The notes under the pieces: model-generated
Told to the model about the DNA's origin: nothing
The model's input: the letters and a program-made list of their open reading frames with translations, nothing else
Database searches by the model: none
NCBI GenBank assembly: GCA_947498785.1
Contig: CANMLS010000006.1
Location: forward strand, 62,001-126,000
Direction: 5' to 3'
DNA from: an uncultured Aquimarina sp.
GTDB lineage: Bacteria; Bacteroidota; Bacteroidia; Flavobacteriales; Flavobacteriaceae
Length of the DNA stretch: 64,000 nucleotides
In this document: in pieces, positions 1 through 9,594 of the stretch
Layout: every line of letters begins with the position of its first letter
Position numbering within the stretch: the stretch's first letter is position 1
Made by a program: the position numbers and the translations under genes

Positions 1-494
1 TCGCCTTCTTCCTCATCTATATTCATGATGTCGGTCCAAGTAAATAACCCATAAATAATTAATCCTGCTAATACAATCACTGGAATTATTGTCCAAATAA
101 ATTCTAACTTGTCATTATCGGCAAAAAATAAGGCTTTATTTTCTTTCTTTCCTCGGTATTTGTAGGCGAAAAAATGTAATAAACCTTGTGTAATGAATTG
201 CACAATGAATATCAATACCATCGAAATCAACATGAGTTGATCATAATCTACTCCATGCTCAGATGCTGATTCTGGAAGGAAGAATGTATGATACTGTACA
301 AAACAATATATGGTTAATAAGTAAAGAAATATTACAAATGCAAGCATAAGCTTACCATGCAAATTATTATCCTTATCATTCGCTACTTGGGAATTATCTG
401 CGCCTTTTAATTGAGACAATTTCAAAATCTTTGACATTTGCCACAATGTGATTCCAAAAAGCGCTATAACTACTATGGTTAAGAATACAGTCAT
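1..494 (-). CDS. coxB: Cytochrome c oxidase subunit II, N-terminal part (cut by window edge)
   Basis: Subunit II of a haem-copper oxidase, which takes electrons from cytochrome c into the oxidase. I translated the minus strand from the ATG at 494; about 164 codons stay open to the window edge. Seen: an N-terminal hydrophobic stretch, a second membrane segment near residues 50-70, a third at about 87-108, then KLEFIWTIIPVIVLAG, the hallmark transmembrane motif of subunit II, at about 135-150. The CuA domain lies outside the window. The gene starts 33 bp after the actF stop on the same strand, so it is probably the next cistron of the alternative complex III operon, as is usual in Bacteroidota, where ACIII and the aa3-type oxidase form a supercomplex. 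The extra N-terminal hydrophobic segment is typical of the Bacteroidota form. Confidence 0.93.
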   Translation of the reverse strand, partial: MTVFLTIVVIALFGITLWQMSKILKLSQLKGADNSQVANDKDNNLHGKLMLAFVIFLYLLTIYCFVQYHTFFLPESASEHGVDYDQLMLISMVLIFIVQFITQGLLHFFAYKYRGKKENKALFFADNDKLEFIWTIIPVIVLAGLIIYGLFTWTDIMNIDEEEG

Positions 495-527
495 TTTTAT
501 CTATCTTCTTTTTTACAATTCTATTTA

Positions 528-1865
528 TTAATAATGAAAGTGTTTACTCTCTTCTATATATGGATTACCTTTTGCGAGCAATGGAGCTTTAGTTAATGCT
601 CTAAATACAACAAATAAGAACAATCCTAAGAATAATAACACCGCACTAATCTCACTAACACCGATAAACCATGATTCTCCAACTGTAGCTGGCATAATCA
701 TATTATAAACATCAATATAATGACCACAAAGAATGACTACTCCTGCCATCACTACAAACCAGTTTACTCGTTTAAAGTCGCTATTCATTAACACTAAAAG
801 TGGAAAAATGAAATTCATCACTAGCATCCCAAAGAATGGTAATTTATAATCTTCTATACGAGTAATGAAATAAGTAACTTCTTCTGGGATATTAGAATAC
901 CAGATCAACATAAACTGAGAGAACCAAAGGTATGTCCAGAATATACTGATCCCAAACATAAACTTGGCTAAATCATGAATATGACTATTATTTACAAATT
1001 CCATATATCCTTTAGACTTTAGGTAAATTGTAATTAATGCTATTGTTGTAATTCCAGATACAAATAAACTAGCGAATACGTACCATCCAAATAATGTACT
1101 AAACCAATGTGGATCAAAACTCATTATCCAATCCCAAGACATCATAGATTCAGTATAAATAAAGAATACTAAAAATCCTGCTGAAATCTTAAAACTCTTT
1201 TTATACCATTTGTTTCCTGCTGCATCTTCGTCTTGCAGTCTAGAATATTTTATTGCAAAATGACGATATAATAGCCAACCTCCTAAAAAGATAGCTGCTC
1301 TTATAATAAAACCAGTACCATTTAACCAGCCTGATTTACCTTGAATAAGTGCGTCATGTTCTACAACTTTTGGATCTGCCCAAACAAACAAGTGATTTAC
1401 ATGAAATCCTGATAATGCTAGTATTACAAATAAGATGATTCCACCTGGTACCAAGTATGCTGTAATAGCTTCCATAACTCTAAACAGTACTGGAGACCAA
1501 CCTGCTTGTGCTGCAAATTGTATAGCATAAAAAGCTAATACTCCCAGCGCAATCATAAAAAAGAAAAACGCAGCCACATAAAGAGAAGCCCAAGGTTTAT
1601 TTTGTAATTGGTGTAAAACATGTTCATAATGTGCATCTCCTCCATGTTCATCTACTGTTGCCTCACCATGACTTTGATCACCATGACCACTTTCTTCTGC
1701 ATGCGATTCACCATGACCACCACCGTGAGCATCGTGCGCTGCCATCATTTCTTTTACTTCTTCAACAGTTCCAGGTGTCGTAAGAAAACCAGAAACAAGT
1801 CCAATCCCACCTACAACCATTAGAATGATAGAAAATAATCTTAATCTATTTGATAGCGTATACAT
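528..1865 (-). CDS. actF: Alternative complex III subunit ActF (NrfD-type quinol oxidoreductase membrane subunit)
   Basis: Integral membrane subunit of ACIII, the quinol:cytochrome c oxidoreductase that replaces the bc1 complex in Bacteroidota. The 445-residue product has about ten hydrophobic helices, starting with one at residues 10-30. Between helix 1 and helix 2 (about residues 43-82) is a loop very rich in His, Gly and acidic residues, with repeated GHG/SHG/HGG triplets. This loop faces the periplasm or cytoplasm and could bind metal; that is inference. Sixth gene of the act operon, 37 bp after actE and 33 bp before coxB. The family (ActF, related to ActC/NrfD) is recognised from overall sequence and operon position. 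Confidence 0.92.
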   Translation of the reverse strand: MYTLSNRLRLFSIILMVVGGIGLVSGFLTTPGTVEEVKEMMAAHDAHGGGHGESHAEESGHGDQSHGEATVDEHGGDAHYEHVLHQLQNKPWASLYVAAFFFFMIALGVLAFYAIQFAAQAGWSPVLFRVMEAITAYLVPGGIILFVILALSGFHVNHLFVWADPKVVEHDALIQGKSGWLNGTGFIIRAAIFLGGWLLYRHFAIKYSRLQDEDAAGNKWYKKSFKISAGFLVFFIYTESMMSWDWIMSFDPHWFSTLFGWYVFASLFVSGITTIALITIYLKSKGYMEFVNNSHIHDLAKFMFGISIFWTYLWFSQFMLIWYSNIPEEVTYFITRIEDYKLPFFGMLVMNFIFPLLVLMNSDFKRVNWFVVMAGVVILCGHYIDVYNMIMPATVGESWFIGVSEISAVLLFLGLFLFVVFRALTKAPLLAKGNPYIEESKHFHY

Positions 1866-1902
1866 ATCTTAATATCGTTATTCTTAACTTTATACTAGTG
1901 CA

Positions 1903-2553
1903 CTAGTGTGCGTTACTATGATCTTCTGTTGACTCTTGATGTTCTTCTTCCAGTTTTGCTTCTGTAACAACAACATCTGTATCTATTCTAGGAGTTTTTC
2001 CTTCTAGGTCAGCCTTTAGTTTCTGTACATATTGAACAATCTGCCATCGCTCATGCTCACTTGTTTGAGAAGCATAAGACCCCATAGAGTTAATTCCGTA
2101 ATACATAACATGATAGATACTTCCTTCTGTGATTGCTCTTCCTACATCATCATAACTTGGTACTCCAAGAATTTTTTCTCTTTTTACCAATGTTCCTTTT
2201 CCATCTCCTTTTTCACCGTGACATATCGCACAATAAATATTATACAACTCCTTACCTGCTTCTTCAGTTTCTTTGGTATATCGAATTGCATTTTTAAGAG
2301 AGTCCTTTGCAAACTGGTAACCTGCATTAGAGTTTTCAATTTCATAAGGCATCCATCCTCTTGGAATAGAACCTTCTGCTGGTAACATAGCCTCCTGTCC
2401 TCCAGGAAAAACACCATACTCCCCATAAGCTTCGTAACTTACTGGCTCATACATATTAGGCATATACTGATAATTAGGTTTTGAATCTTTTTGACAAGAA
2501 ACAACACTAATCATCACTACTGCCACTGCTAATATTTTTATAGTATTCTTCAT
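1903..2553 (-). CDS. actE: ACIII subunit ActE, monohaem cytochrome c lipoprotein
   Basis: Periplasmic monohaem cytochrome c of alternative complex III. The 216-residue product begins with a lipoprotein signal ending in VVSC (Cys20), so it should be lipid-anchored. A single CAICH haem-binding motif lies near residue 108. A downstream segment rich in Met and Tyr (HVMYYGINSMGSYA) probably supplies the axial Met ligand. The C-terminus is acidic and His-rich. The gene starts 5 bp after the actD stop, which suggests translational coupling. Known for the family: ActE carries electrons from ActA towards the oxidase. Confidence 0.93.
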   Translation of the reverse strand: MKNTIKILAVAVVMISVVSCQKDSKPNYQYMPNMYEPVSYEAYGEYGVFPGGQEAMLPAEGSIPRGWMPYEIENSNAGYQFAKDSLKNAIRYTKETEEAGKELYNIYCAICHGEKGDGKGTLVKREKILGVPSYDDVGRAITEGSIYHVMYYGINSMGSYASQTSEHERWQIVQYVQKLKADLEGKTPRIDTDVVVTEAKLEEEHQESTEDHSNAH

Positions 2554-2558
2554 TATTA

Positions 2559-3098
2559 CTAATGGTTATCTTCTTCCTTATCTATTACTTTAATTTCTAC
2601 TGCTCCCGTATCACTTAATAAACTAGTAAGTGTATCTACATCGTGACTCCCAGCATCTACTTCCATTAAAAAGTGATCATCTGTTGTTCTCACATCAGGG
2701 TTTTCAGCTTCTTTGAATGGCCATAACCTACTTCTCATGTAAAAGGTAATTACCATTAAATGGGCAGCAAAAAATACAGTAAGTTCGAACATAATAGGAA
2801 CAAATGCCGGCATATTTTCGAGATAACTAAAACTTGGTTTACCACCAATATCTTGTGGCCAATCTTCGATCATGATAAAATTCATCATCAAAATTGCAAC
2901 GGTTAATCCAACACATCCATACATAAAAGATGCGATTGCTAATCGTGTATGAGGTAACCCCATCGCTTTATCAAGTCCATGAACTGGAAAAGGAGTAAAT
3001 ACCTCTTCGATATGATAATGCTCTGCACGAACTTTCTTGACAGCGTCCATCAGGACATCGTCGTCTATATATAATGCATGTATAACTTTTGATGCCAT
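2559..3098 (-). CDS. actD: ACIII subunit ActD (DUF3341 membrane protein)
   Basis: Small membrane subunit of alternative complex III (DUF3341 family). I chose the ATG at 3098, which gives 179 residues beginning MASKVIHALYIDDD. It sits 4 bp after the actC stop and matches the family's usual N-terminus; a longer reading from 3146 would overlap actC. Seen: an N-terminal soluble domain with the motif FTPFPVHGLDKAMG (about residues 35-48), two transmembrane helices (about 57-80 and 98-118), and an acidic C-terminal tail. No redox cofactor motif is visible. Structural role in the complex is known from the family. Confidence 0.92.
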   Translation of the reverse strand: MASKVIHALYIDDDVLMDAVKKVRAEHYHIEEVFTPFPVHGLDKAMGLPHTRLAIASFMYGCVGLTVAILMMNFIMIEDWPQDIGGKPSFSYLENMPAFVPIMFELTVFFAAHLMVITFYMRSRLWPFKEAENPDVRTTDDHFLMEVDAGSHDVDTLTSLLSDTGAVEIKVIDKEEDNH

Positions 3099-3102
3099 AC
3101 TC

Positions 3103-4821
3103 TTAGTTATTTTTAAGTTGTTCTGCCTGTCCTGCCCAATCATCACGTTGTGCTCTACCAGGAAAAGATCCAGTGATACTATCTAATAAATCGTACTCTG
3201 TTGTGGTCATTCTACTTACTTGATCAAAAGTGAATATTCCAATCTCGTTAAGTTTCTTTTCCATTACAGGTCCGATACCATTAACTTTTTTAAGGTCATC
3301 AGCTTTTTGGGTTGAAGGATCAAATGTTCCTAAGTTACCTAATAAACTATTTATATCTTCCTGACTTGCTTCTTTAGGCTCAGCCTTTTCTTCTTTTGTT
3401 ATCTCTGCTTTCCCTTTTGGAAGCTCATCTCTATGATCAATTCCCGCTTCTCTAAGTTTTTTATATTTTTCACCAGAAGATTTCAAAATTGTTTTTACCT
3501 CTGCTTGCGCTATTACTGGGAATGTACGAGCATATAGTAAGAATAATACAAAGAAGAAACCTATTGTTCCAATAAATATTCCTATATCTACAAATGTAGG
3601 AGAGAACATTGTCCATGATGACGGTAAGTAATCTCTGTGAAGTGATGTCACAATAATTACGAAACGCTCAAACCACATTCCTATATTTACTACAATAGAG
3701 ATAAAGAATGAGAACATGATACTTCTTCTCAATTTTGGGAACCACATAAACTGTGGAGAAAATACGTTACATGTCATCATCGCCCAGTACGCCCACCAAT
3801 AAGGTCCCGTTGCTCTATTAAGGAAAGCATATTGTTCATACTCTACACCAGAGTACCAAGCAACAAACAGCTCCGTAATATAGGCGACTCCAACTATAGA
3901 ACCAGTGATCATGATCACAATATTCATTAATTCTATATGTTGAATAGTAATATAATTTTCGAGTTTAGATACTTTTCTCATAATAATAAGAAGAGTATTT
4001 ACCATTGCAAATCCTGAGAAAATCGCTCCAGCCACAAAGTATGGCGGAAATATGGTTGTATGCCATCCAGGTATTACCGAAGTAGCAAAATCAAATGATA
4101 CAATGGTATGTACAGAAAGTACAAGTGGTGTTGCCAAACCTGCCAATACAAGAGAAACCTCTTCAAAACGTTGCCAGTCTTTTGCTCTTCCACTCCATCC
4201 AAACGATAGCAAACTATATATCTTTTTATTAAATGGCGTAATAGCACGGTCTCTGATCATCGCAAAATCTGGTAGCAAACCTGTCCACCAGAATACTAAT
4301 GATACTGAAAGGTAGGTAGAGATTGCAAATACATCCCAAAGTAATGGAGAATTAAAGTTTACCCACAATGATCCAAATTGGTTAGGAATAGGCAATACCC
4401 AATATGCTAACCATGGACGTCCCATGTGAATAATCGGGAATAAACCTGCCTGGATAACCGAAAAAATGGTCATTGCTTCTGCAGATCGGTTAATTGCCAT
4501 TCTCCATTTCTGACGGAATAATAATAATACCGCTGAAATCAGGGTTCCGGCGTGACCTATACCTACCCACCACACAAAGTTGGTGATATCCCAGGCCCAT
4601 CCTACTGTTTTGTTTAATCCCCAGGTTCCTATACCTGTAGAAACTGTATATATAATACAACCTATCCCCCAAAGGAAAGCAATAAGCGCGATGGTGAACA
4701 CAATCCACCAAGATTTATTTGCTTTACCTTCAACTGGTGCGGCTACATCCACAGTTACATCGTGATATGTTTTATCGCCAGTTACTAAAGGCTTTCTTAT
4801 AGGTGCTTCGTAATGAGACAT
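3103..4821 (-). CDS. actC: ACIII subunit ActC (NrfD/PsrC-type quinol-binding membrane subunit) with C-terminal helix-hairpin-helix domain
   Basis: Ten-helix NrfD/PsrC-like membrane subunit that carries the quinol site of alternative complex III. The first 450 residues show the family hallmarks, among them WDITNFVWWVGIGHAG near residue 77 and HMGRPW near 133. After the last helix there is a charged linker (Lys/Glu-rich, about 450-495) and then a helix-hairpin-helix-like domain from about residue 505, with the motif VNGIGPVMEKKLNEIGI and ending FPGRAQRDDWAGQA. That domain is not needed for quinol chemistry and resembles HhH modules normally seen in DNA- or RNA-binding proteins. Stop and actD start are 4 bp apart. 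Confidence 0.93.
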   Translation of the reverse strand: MSHYEAPIRKPLVTGDKTYHDVTVDVAAPVEGKANKSWWIVFTIALIAFLWGIGCIIYTVSTGIGTWGLNKTVGWAWDITNFVWWVGIGHAGTLISAVLLLFRQKWRMAINRSAEAMTIFSVIQAGLFPIIHMGRPWLAYWVLPIPNQFGSLWVNFNSPLLWDVFAISTYLSVSLVFWWTGLLPDFAMIRDRAITPFNKKIYSLLSFGWSGRAKDWQRFEEVSLVLAGLATPLVLSVHTIVSFDFATSVIPGWHTTIFPPYFVAGAIFSGFAMVNTLLIIMRKVSKLENYITIQHIELMNIVIMITGSIVGVAYITELFVAWYSGVEYEQYAFLNRATGPYWWAYWAMMTCNVFSPQFMWFPKLRRSIMFSFFISIVVNIGMWFERFVIIVTSLHRDYLPSSWTMFSPTFVDIGIFIGTIGFFFVLFLLYARTFPVIAQAEVKTILKSSGEKYKKLREAGIDHRDELPKGKAEITKEEKAEPKEASQEDINSLLGNLGTFDPSTQKADDLKKVNGIGPVMEKKLNEIGIFTFDQVSRMTTTEYDLLDSITGSFPGRAQRDDWAGQAEQLKNN

Positions 4822-4858
4822 AATCCTTTATAATTGAATTGATTCTTTATTTAGTTAA

Positions 4859-7800
4859 TTAGGCTTCTGTAGTATTTCTTACTTTAGTGTGATACATCAC
4901 ATTTGGTTTAGTCCCAACATGTTCAAGTAAGTGATACATACGATTATCCTCTTTAAGTTTAGCTACTTCACTGTCCTTATCATTGACATCTCCAAATACC
5001 ATAGCACCTGATGAACAAGCCGCTGAACAAGCCGTTTGGAATTCTCCATCCTTAATTGCTCTTCCATCTCGTTTTGCATCCAAAATAGTTTTTTGAGTCA
5101 TCTGGATACACATAGAACATTTTTCCATAACCCCTCTAGAACGTACAGTAACATCAGGATTAAGAACCATTCTGCCCAAATCATTATTCATATGATAATC
5201 AAACTCGTCATTGTTATTATACAAGAACCAGTTAAATCTACGTACTTTATAAGGACAGTTGTTTGCACAATATCTTGTACCTACACAACGGTTATATGCC
5301 ATATGGTTTTGACCTTGTCTACCATGTGATGTAGCAGCTACAGGACATACGGTCTCACAAGGAGCATGATTACAATGCTGACACATTACTGGTTGAAATA
5401 CTACCTGAGGATTCTCTGATGGGTTCTCCATCTCACCAAACTCAGATAACGAACTACCAAGACCAGCAATAGCATTCTTTTTGTTATCGTCTCCTTCAAA
5501 ACTATCTTGAGAAGAATAATAACGATCAATACGTAACCAGTGCATATCACGAGATCTACGCACCTCTGATTTACCAACCACAGGAACATTATTTTCTGCA
5601 TGACAAGCGATGACACATGCTCCACATCCAGTACAAGCATTTAAATCTATTGAAAGATTAAAGTGATGCCCAACAGAACGATCAAACTCATCCCAAAGAT
5701 CAACTTCTGGAGAAGTAACCTCATATTCGATATGATTTTTACTTACCTCAGGAATTGCATTCCATTCGTGCTTATCTTTTGTATTAAATATTTCGAGAGT
5801 CGTTTCTTTTACAATATCTCCACGACCCATCAATGTATTATGTAATTGCACACATGCAAACTCATGTGTTCCTTCTGTAACAGTAACAGTAACATTCTGT
5901 ACTGCATTAAGGTTTTTATATAAAGGGTATGCGTTTATACCTATATTCATATCCTCTTTCAGCCCTTTGGACTTACCATATCCTAACGCTAAGCCTACAG
6001 AACCTTTAGCCTGACCTGGCTGAATGATTACTGGAACAGTTACTTCTGCTCCATCAACAACTACTTTAGCGTAGCTACCATTTAAACCTCCATTCGCAAC
6101 ATTTTCATTAGTTAATCCTAATCGATCTGCATCTGCTTTAGAAACCGTAAGGTAATTATCCCAAGATGTTCTGGTAATTGGATCAGGCATCTCTTGCAAC
6201 CAAGGATTGTTTGCCTGCTGACCGTCACCTAATGATGTTTTAGTATATAATGTAAGCTCTAGACCATCATTTGATTTCGTAACAGAAAGCCTTCTCGCAG
6301 CAGCCCCTACGTTAGGTCCTGCAACAGTCGGAGCCGATGTAGCTTCTATATCTGCGATATCCCCTTCAGGAGTATCAAGAGCATCTACTAATTCTTGTTT
6401 TGGAAGTATTGGTTTTACCAATACCCCGTCATGCAATGCTTGATTCCAGGATGTACCACCTAAAATACCAGTCCATGCACTTTTTATATAATCATGATAT
6501 GTTGCTGTATTTCCTGTCCACTTCAATAAAGTTTCCTGAAACTGTCTGGTATCAAATAATGGCCGAATTGTAGGTTGTATTAAACTATAACTTCCCTTTT
6601 TCAACTCTACATCTCCCCATGACTCAAGATAATGTGGAGTAGCAGCAACATATTGACATAATTCTGCAGTTGCATCATTATGCATACTAAAAGCTACAGA
6701 TATATCTACTTTTTCAAGACCACTTTTAAATTCGTCTACATTAGGTAAAGAATACATTGGATTAACACCAGCGATCAAAAGACCACCAATACGTCCTGCA
6801 TTCATATCTTTTACCAATTGAGCCACTGCTTTTGCATTACCTTTACGAATAGTACGTGGAGTACTTTCATTAAAAGCTTTGCTCTTTATGGCTTTATTTA
6901 TTTCTAAAACTACCAATTGTGCATCAACATCCTGAAGACCTGTAACGACAACTGCGTTACTACCTGCTTTTTGAATTTGCTTAGCTGCTTTAACCACTTC
7001 TGCATCTAATCCAGAATCCAGAGTTCCTTTTGAACCTGATCCTGTTACATACTTATATAATGCAGCCAGTACTTGTTTTTGTTGTGATGGAGTTGCCTGA
7101 ACTCTTTTATCAGCATTAGCACCAGATAAAGACATGTTAGCCTCGAACTGGATATGTCTAGACATTTTTCCGTTCTTAGGAATACGTCCTTTTGCATATC
7201 CACTATCATATCCTCCTCCTTGCCAATCTCCTAAAAAGTCGGCACCAATACTTACAATAGTATTTGCTTTAGCAAAATCATAATCAGCAAGTGCTCTTTC
7301 TCCATACATCATCTGATAAGCATCTAACGCTTCACTGCTCGATATTGCATCATACACTACATGCTTAACATTTTGGTACTTTGTTTTAAACTCAGAAACT
7401 AACTTTGAAGTAGAAGGACTCGCAAATGTCTGAGTTAACAAAACAATTTGTTTACTTCCCAGTCCTTTTAGTTTAGCACCTACCTCTTTATCTAATGAAT
7501 CCCAACTAATATCTTCGGTTCCTTTTTTAGGGCCTTGAAGACGTGAGCTATCATATAATGATAAAACAGAAGCATGTACCCTTGCATTAGCATCACCATT
7601 TGACGCTGCAAGGTTATTATTTTCTACTTTAATTGGTCTACCTTCTCTTGTTTTAATCAAAACACTAGCAAAATCATATCCGTCAGCTATAGTGGTAGCA
7701 TAGTAATTTGCTACACCAGGAACAATTCTTTCTGGCTGAACCACGTAAGGGATTGATTTCTTAACAGGTCCTTCACACGCTGCTAATGTTGCAGCAGCCG

Positions 7801-7987
7801 TACTAAAACCTACATATTTAAGAAAATCACGACGAGAAGTCGAAGAATTTTCTAAAGATGATTTATCACCTAAAAACTCATCTGTAGGAATCTCCTGTAC
7901 AAATTCGTTTTGTTGTAGCGTCTCAACAATAGAGCTATTTTCGTTTAGCTCTTCAACACTTTTCCAGTATTTCTTGTTTGATGACAT
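4859..7987 (-). CDS. actB: ACIII subunit ActB (molybdopterin-oxidoreductase-like/Fe-S protein)
   Basis: Large periplasmic subunit of alternative complex III, 1042 residues. The N-terminal part resembles a molybdopterin oxidoreductase (known in this family to have lost the cofactor). The C-terminal part is a ferredoxin-like iron-sulfur domain with many cysteines: CTGCGACVIAC near residue 790, CQHCNHAPCETVCP near 880, CVGTRYCANNCP near 910, CSMC near 955 and CSAACSSG near 985, enough for several clusters. A Tat-type motif SRRDFLKYVGF sits unusually far in (residues 51-61) and is followed by a lipobox-like LAAC; this is the TAT-variant form described for ACIII. Second gene of the act operon. Confidence 0.94.
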   Translation of the reverse strand: MSSNKKYWKSVEELNENSSIVETLQQNEFVQEIPTDEFLGDKSSLENSSTSRRDFLKYVGFSTAAATLAACEGPVKKSIPYVVQPERIVPGVANYYATTIADGYDFASVLIKTREGRPIKVENNNLAASNGDANARVHASVLSLYDSSRLQGPKKGTEDISWDSLDKEVGAKLKGLGSKQIVLLTQTFASPSTSKLVSEFKTKYQNVKHVVYDAISSSEALDAYQMMYGERALADYDFAKANTIVSIGADFLGDWQGGGYDSGYAKGRIPKNGKMSRHIQFEANMSLSGANADKRVQATPSQQKQVLAALYKYVTGSGSKGTLDSGLDAEVVKAAKQIQKAGSNAVVVTGLQDVDAQLVVLEINKAIKSKAFNESTPRTIRKGNAKAVAQLVKDMNAGRIGGLLIAGVNPMYSLPNVDEFKSGLEKVDISVAFSMHNDATAELCQYVAATPHYLESWGDVELKKGSYSLIQPTIRPLFDTRQFQETLLKWTGNTATYHDYIKSAWTGILGGTSWNQALHDGVLVKPILPKQELVDALDTPEGDIADIEATSAPTVAGPNVGAAARRLSVTKSNDGLELTLYTKTSLGDGQQANNPWLQEMPDPITRTSWDNYLTVSKADADRLGLTNENVANGGLNGSYAKVVVDGAEVTVPVIIQPGQAKGSVGLALGYGKSKGLKEDMNIGINAYPLYKNLNAVQNVTVTVTEGTHEFACVQLHNTLMGRGDIVKETTLEIFNTKDKHEWNAIPEVSKNHIEYEVTSPEVDLWDEFDRSVGHHFNLSIDLNACTGCGACVIACHAENNVPVVGKSEVRRSRDMHWLRIDRYYSSQDSFEGDDNKKNAIAGLGSSLSEFGEMENPSENPQVVFQPVMCQHCNHAPCETVCPVAATSHGRQGQNHMAYNRCVGTRYCANNCPYKVRRFNWFLYNNNDEFDYHMNNDLGRMVLNPDVTVRSRGVMEKCSMCIQMTQKTILDAKRDGRAIKDGEFQTACSAACSSGAMVFGDVNDKDSEVAKLKEDNRMYHLLEHVGTKPNVMYHTKVRNTTEA

Positions 7988-8047
7988 ATAAAATTGATAT
8001 TAGCTTCTTACTATTATTTTCCGATATCCGGAATCAAATGTTTATTA

Positions 8048-9370
8048 TTAATAATGGCACTTACCACATTCCAGACCTCCCATTTGAGCTGCTGTTAATT
8101 GCTCTACGCCATATTTCTTAGAAAGTTCTTTGTGAATCTTTTCATAATATTTATTATCAGCAACTTTCACATTAGTTTCTCTGTGACAGTTAATACACCA
8201 TCCCATAGTGAGTGGAGCATGCTGATACATTATTTCCATTTCTTCTACAGGCCCGTGACATGTTTGACATTCTACTCCAGCAACACTTACGTGCTGAGAG
8301 TGATTAAAATATGCAAAATCAGGAAGGTTATGAATACGAACCCATTTTACTGGTTTTGTTTTACCAGTATACGATTGAGAATTAGCATCCCAACCTACTG
8401 CATCATATAGTTTTTGAATCTCACCATCATAAAATTCTTTAGAATGATCAGGTGTAGCAGTAGCATCGGCAACTTCGCTTATCGACTTATGGCAGTTCAT
8501 ACATACATTTAGAGATGGTATACCAGATGTTTTACTTACTCTTGCAGAAGAGTGACAGTATTTACATTCTATTTGATTATCTCCAGCATGAATTTTATGT
8601 GAGTAATGAATTGGCTGAATAGGAGCATACCCTTGATCAACGCCTACTTGCATAAAGTATCCATACACAAAGTACCCACTAGACAACAACAAGAAAATTG
8701 CTGTAACCAATACTAAGAATTGATTTTGAATAAATGCTTTCCAGATTGGAGTTCTTGCTTCTGGCTCTGGCAACTCTACATTATTTGCTGCAGCAAAACT
8801 TCTAAGCGTTTTATTTACCAAGAATAGCACAACTAACAACATTAGAAATACTAATGCCAACATTGCTAAAATAACATTCATTGAAACTCCTGACCCACTT
8901 TCTGAAGCCGAAGATGACTCACTACCAAGTACTGAAGCAGGCGGATCCGCTTTAGGCACCATAACATAAGCCATGATATTATCAATATCTGTATTAGACA
9001 ACTGCGGAAATGCATTCATCGCAGTTTTATTATACTCCTCATAGATAGCAACAGCTTTTGGATCACCAGAAGCTACCATTGCTGCACTATTCTTTACCCA
9101 AGAGTATATCCATTCCCTGTCGTACTTATCAGCCGCTCCAAAAAGAGCAGGACCTGTCATCTTTTTATAACGCTTATGACAAGCGGCACAAAGAGATTTA
9201 AACAACTCTTCTCCTTTTGCCACATCTCCTCCAGATGAAGTTTCAGTAGTAGCAACGTTATCAACTGCTGCTTCATCCTGTGCAAAAACGGGATTAAAAA
9301 AAGTAAATAAAAAAACAGTTCCTAGGATTAGGATTTTAGAGGCTGAATTTCGGTGTTTCACCTGTCTCAT
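8048..9370 (-). CDS. actA: ACIII subunit ActA, multihaem cytochrome c with fused monohaem domain
   Basis: Cytochrome subunit of alternative complex III, first gene of the operon. The 440-residue protein has a signal peptide (about residues 12-31), a monohaem cytochrome c domain with CAACH at residues 61-65, two hydrophobic helices (about 167-190 and 213-240), and a C-terminal multihaem part with CKYCH, CMNCH, CQTCH, CINCH and a final CGKCH three residues from the end region. That makes six CXXCH motifs. Known: the ActA core binds five haems; the extra one here belongs to the N-terminal fused domain. Role: electron transfer from ActB to ActE or the oxidase. Confidence 0.93.
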   Translation of the reverse strand: MRQVKHRNSASKILILGTVFLFTFFNPVFAQDEAAVDNVATTETSSGGDVAKGEELFKSLCAACHKRYKKMTGPALFGAADKYDREWIYSWVKNSAAMVASGDPKAVAIYEEYNKTAMNAFPQLSNTDIDNIMAYVMVPKADPPASVLGSESSSASESGSGVSMNVILAMLALVFLMLLVVLFLVNKTLRSFAAANNVELPEPEARTPIWKAFIQNQFLVLVTAIFLLLSSGYFVYGYFMQVGVDQGYAPIQPIHYSHKIHAGDNQIECKYCHSSARVSKTSGIPSLNVCMNCHKSISEVADATATPDHSKEFYDGEIQKLYDAVGWDANSQSYTGKTKPVKWVRIHNLPDFAYFNHSQHVSVAGVECQTCHGPVEEMEIMYQHAPLTMGWCINCHRETNVKVADNKYYEKIHKELSKKYGVEQLTAAQMGGLECGKCHY

Positions 9371-9463
9371 ATTATCAAGTAGAATTATCGTCTTAATTTT
9401 GGTATGGTTTTTTCATTAATCTCTTTAAAAAAGACATAAAAACCAGCACTTTTAATTCGTCGA

Positions 9464-9471
9464 CAAAAGTA
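9464..9471 (-). promoter_or_regulatory. Candidate -7 box for the act operon
   Basis: On the minus strand this reads TACTTTTG, a full match to the Bacteroidota -7 consensus TAnnTTTG. It lies about 95 bp upstream of the actA ATG. No good TTG is seen at the -33 distance, so the call is moderate. Confidence 0.45.
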
Positions 9472-9569
9472 CTATAATAAGTCGATTTTGGAAATGTTAG
9501 AGAAGCGTTAAGTATTAATTTATAATAATTCTAAATAATATTTTTAATCCGTTTTGAGTTATTAAACCA

Positions 9570-9577
9570 TACCTTTG
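9570..9577 (+). promoter_or_regulatory. Candidate -7 box for the SPOR-domain gene
   Basis: TACCTTTG matches TAnnTTTG and ends 17 bp before the ATG at 9595. The nearest TTTG (9553-9556) is only 13 bp upstream, shorter than the usual 17-23 bp spacing, so the -33 half is uncertain. Confidence 0.4.
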
Positions 9578-9594
9578 CTTCAAATTAATTTGTA

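Noticed and set aside
1620..1823. Met/Thr/Cys-rich open frame on the plus strand
   Set aside because: It is the antisense of the His-rich ActF loop.
2184..2426. 80-residue open frame on the same strand as actE in another frame
   Set aside because: It lies wholly within actE, which has a clear lipoprotein signal and haem motif in its own frame.
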